NCBI RefSeq assembly: GCF_000003815.2
Contig: NC_049979.1
Coordinates: forward strand, 25,705,978-25,767,977
DNA from: Branchiostoma floridae
Lineage: Eukaryota; Chordata; Leptocardii; Amphioxiformes; Branchiostomatidae
Direction: 5' to 3'
DNA length: 62,000 nt
Position numbers and translations under genes: made by a program. Positions 59,415 to 62,000 of this stretch are shown here, piece by piece. Under the pieces are notes generated by a model. The model did not search any database. It was not told where the DNA came from and worked only from the letters and a program-made list of their open reading frames with translations. Positions within the stretch are counted from its first letter, which is position 1; every line of letters begins with the position of its first letter.

Positions 59415-62000
59415 GTAAGTCTTTTTGGTTAGGTACGGAGTTTTACCACATGTTGTTATCACAGGCGCTGATTGAGCACAGCCACGCCGACATGACAGAC
59501 CCCTACCAAAACAAACCGCACCAGTTTATTACTCGCTCCCCTTCCTCAATTAACTCCAACAGATTTGCTTTACAATGGGCCCATATCCTGTTATATAGTG
59601 TTTTTGTTGTCTACCCTTCGGTAGTACCGTCCCCCTCTATTCAGGCTTACCTAAATATTTGGAAGCGGGGGCCTTTACAACAAGTCAAGAAACTGTGAAT
59701 GGTCGGGCCGGGGGATTTCTGCCACATACCGACGTCTCGCGTCGGTGGAAAGATCTACCCCCGTGTCTACCCAGTGGCTCCGGTGTGAGTTATAATTATC
59801 CTCGAGAGCCACTCCAAGCACAACACAAGTGTGTGTGTATACACGGTAGTCCAACATGCTTTCTCCCTGACTGAATCCTTATGTACCTACTACAGTCTAC
59901 ATCCCAAAATCATAGACTCGCTACACTCCATTATCTTTTGTCACAGACGAACCAAAGTTTACATTTCTGCGAACTCTCCCAGCGTTGACCTGGATACACA
60001 TCCAAGACAACTGCTTCCAAGGAAAAAGTCAACGCCAGATTCCCACACACAAACATTACGGTGTGAACTCCCACTAGGATAAGTCCCTCCCGGTGTATAT
60101 TCTACTGTTTATACACCTGCGAGTACGTTTAGCCACCAAGGCCTGTAGGCAAACGCGCCGGGGGCTCATTAGATTGGAATTACTCCAGCTATGGTCTACG
60201 GAAAGATGTTCTAGCCTTCTAGGAGTCCAAGTGATCACGACATGTTGTTCCTGTTTTCACTACACAGCTCCGTGTAGAAATGGAAGGCAGAGAGAAATGT
60301 GGCACTAGCAAGTGTTGACAGGACGTGTCTGTAGGAAGGGTTTCGTGAAGACGAGGGGTCGGGTCGGAAATCGTCAAGCCACACTAAAGTTGTCTGTCAA
60401 AATTGGCCCTCGAGTTGTCGGCGAAGCCTTGGTTTATGGTGGTGATACTTCAGGTGGTACGTTTACACCGACCCCTCCAGTTCACATGCTTGGCATTTTT
60501 TTGTTTGTGTACTTTTTTCCAGACGACAAGGAACGTCCGTGTGTCAAAATGGCGGCCACTGGTTTTACAGATCGCCCTAACCTAAACCTGTCATTGCCCG
60601 TCTGTAAGCCCCTGTGTATCCCTGGGGCCCGTAGGGTCACTCACTCCCAGAACCTGCCAAATTTTGTGTTTGCTCGATTGATTTTTGACGTATTTGTCGC
60701 CTCCCCTGCTGGCTTAATTATATTTTGACACCTCGATCAAATCAGAGTGTTAAAAGTATCTAGAGTGTTACTAGAATCTTTTAGCATACATATGTTATTC
60801 TAAAAGTCTTGTACTTGCTGGTTCAAAATATTCGTTTTTCCTACACGAACACTCTACGTAACAATGATACAGTTTTATAGGCTAGTCTTATGATTTATGT
60901 CTGATTGAGAAATTGAAGTATACAATAGTCCACTTTGCTGTCCAATGGATTTTGCACGCATGTGTTGTTCATTTGAAGCGATGGCGATTAATTTATTGAT
61001 GGTCCGTACTCTGTGGATACTAAAGTGTTCTCGCCAGCTTCGTTTTGTCTGTTCATGTGCCTTTTGGTAAGGCAAGACGTCTTGTATCGAGAACTTCAAG
61101 CGAAGATAGACAAAACAAAATCGTACTGAGAGATCTTGTTATCTCTGACTACTGAGCAGTAACTGACGGAGAAAAAAACAAGACGTCAGAAAAACTGCTA
61201 TTACAATGAAGCCCTAGAAGAAACGCTCAGTACTAGTATTTATGTTTCCTGTGTAGCAGAAAACACTGCTTCTTAGGTTTGTTGCCCAAACCTGTCTTGG
61301 AAAGGTCAACTTGTGATATTTGTTCTGAGAGCTACCGGAGAAGTTTCTACAAGACCTCACTGCACGAACTCATCCTGTTACAATAACAATTGAGATTACG
61401 ATTGGAAGGGGAGGGATTGTAGAAGAAACAGTCGTGATTATGTTGCATTCTTTTGTTTGTAAGTATTTATTTTGATTGTCTCAAACGCAGTCAAAGGACG
61501 TGCCCTATGGTTTCCCGTATGTTCTTCAACTTCAAACGTATTAACAGATAGAAGGGAGGGGGTGGCTGTTAACTTCAGTGGTCCTGATAATATATATCGT
61601 GCGAAAATATAATATAATTATCAGTGGCATACAAATCAAAACACGCTGGTTCTCCCTTGTAAGATTGTTATTTATCATAATTTGTTTTGGGACTAGGCTA
61701 AACAGGGCCTTCTACAAGTAGTAGGTAGTTGTCTTGATACATGTATTTGAAGTTTCTCCAAAAAAGGACCGTGATACTGTAAATATGAAAAAAAGAACGA
61801 CCGTAACTCAAGATTTACTTGAACGACGGCAAGTTATGTCTTTTTGTAGCAAGAAGTTTGACCACTATTTTACAGTTTGTCTTCATCACATGTTGCTTTT
61901 CTGATTTCACATTCCTATTTTGTCGTCCCAACCTCCTTGGTCGTCCGTTAGCAAGAAAACGGAACCCAAAGCACGGCCCATTGTTTATGGAAAACAAGGA
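59415..62000 (+). other. Six4/5: Six4/5 intron 1 (partial, runs off window)
   Basis: The sequence begins with GTAAGT and continues to the window end. I searched all plus-strand frames for a continuation resembling SIX4/SIX5 C-termini (Ser/Thr/Gln-rich) and found none. The 138-residue frame at 60312-60728 has no family signature. A motif AAAATGGCGGCC near 60547 resembles a YY1 site. The stretch otherwise appears unique and non-coding. Confidence 0.75.

Noticed and set aside
60312-60728. 138-codon frame considered as Six4/5 exon 2
   Set aside because: No similarity to SIX4/SIX5 C-termini, not Ser/Thr/Gln-rich, and no convincing in-phase acceptor.

Overview
The window looks like animal nuclear DNA, most likely from a lancelet (Branchiostoma, a cephalochordate). 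It is AT-leaning, gene-poor and intron-bearing, and it contains a 100-N assembly gap. The only clearly real protein-coding genes are two SIX-class homeobox genes. One (12801-14595, minus strand) is a complete two-exon Six1/2 (sine oculis) gene. The other (58756 to beyond the window, plus strand) is exon 1 of Six4/5. Having a single Six1/2 and a single Six4/5, rather than the vertebrate SIX1/SIX2 and SIX4/SIX5 pairs, fits a non-vertebrate deuterostome. The repeats (short TTCGCGG-rich inverted-repeat elements, many degraded LINE ends, fold-back MITEs) resemble lancelet DNA as I remember it. The species assignment is inference.

Layout. 1-12.3 kb is the region downstream of Six1/2. It has no convincing gene, one tandem duplication, a MITE, a LINE 3' tail and a LINE reverse-transcriptase scrap. 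12.8-14.6 kb is Six1/2, with a 922-bp intron and a CCAAT-containing promoter at about 14.74-14.83 kb. 14.8-58.5 kb is a roughly 44-kb intergenic interval between two genes that point away from each other. It is filled with transposon debris: pogo-like, PIF/Harbinger-like and MULE-like non-autonomous elements, fold-back elements, and LINE 3' ends and ORF2 C-termini. It also has microsatellites, an 11-copy 76-82-bp tandem array, and stretches of unique sequence that could be developmental enhancers. 58.5-59.4 kb is the Six4/5 promoter and first exon, which encodes the whole SIX domain and homeodomain. 59.4-62 kb is Six4/5 intron 1; the remaining exon(s) lie outside the window.

How it works together. 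SIX proteins bind DNA through their homeodomain and recruit Eya co-activators through the SIX domain, in the Pax-Six-Eya-Dach network. Linked Six1/2 and Six4/5 genes are an ancient animal arrangement, so the interval between them probably carries shared cis-regulation. The most interesting non-repeat signals there are a promoter-like block at 41.59-42.03 kb and a shared CCAATCA-n-CGGC motif in the two Six promoters. The promoter-like block has USF-, NRF1- and ZNF143-type motifs, a 26-codon ORF and a strong splice donor. The gap at 45967-46066 lies between the two genes, so their head-to-head orientation rests on scaffolding.

No operons, CRISPR arrays, prokaryotic features or convincing functional tRNA/rRNA genes were seen. 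Most of the other open frames have no family signature and look like chance ORFs.
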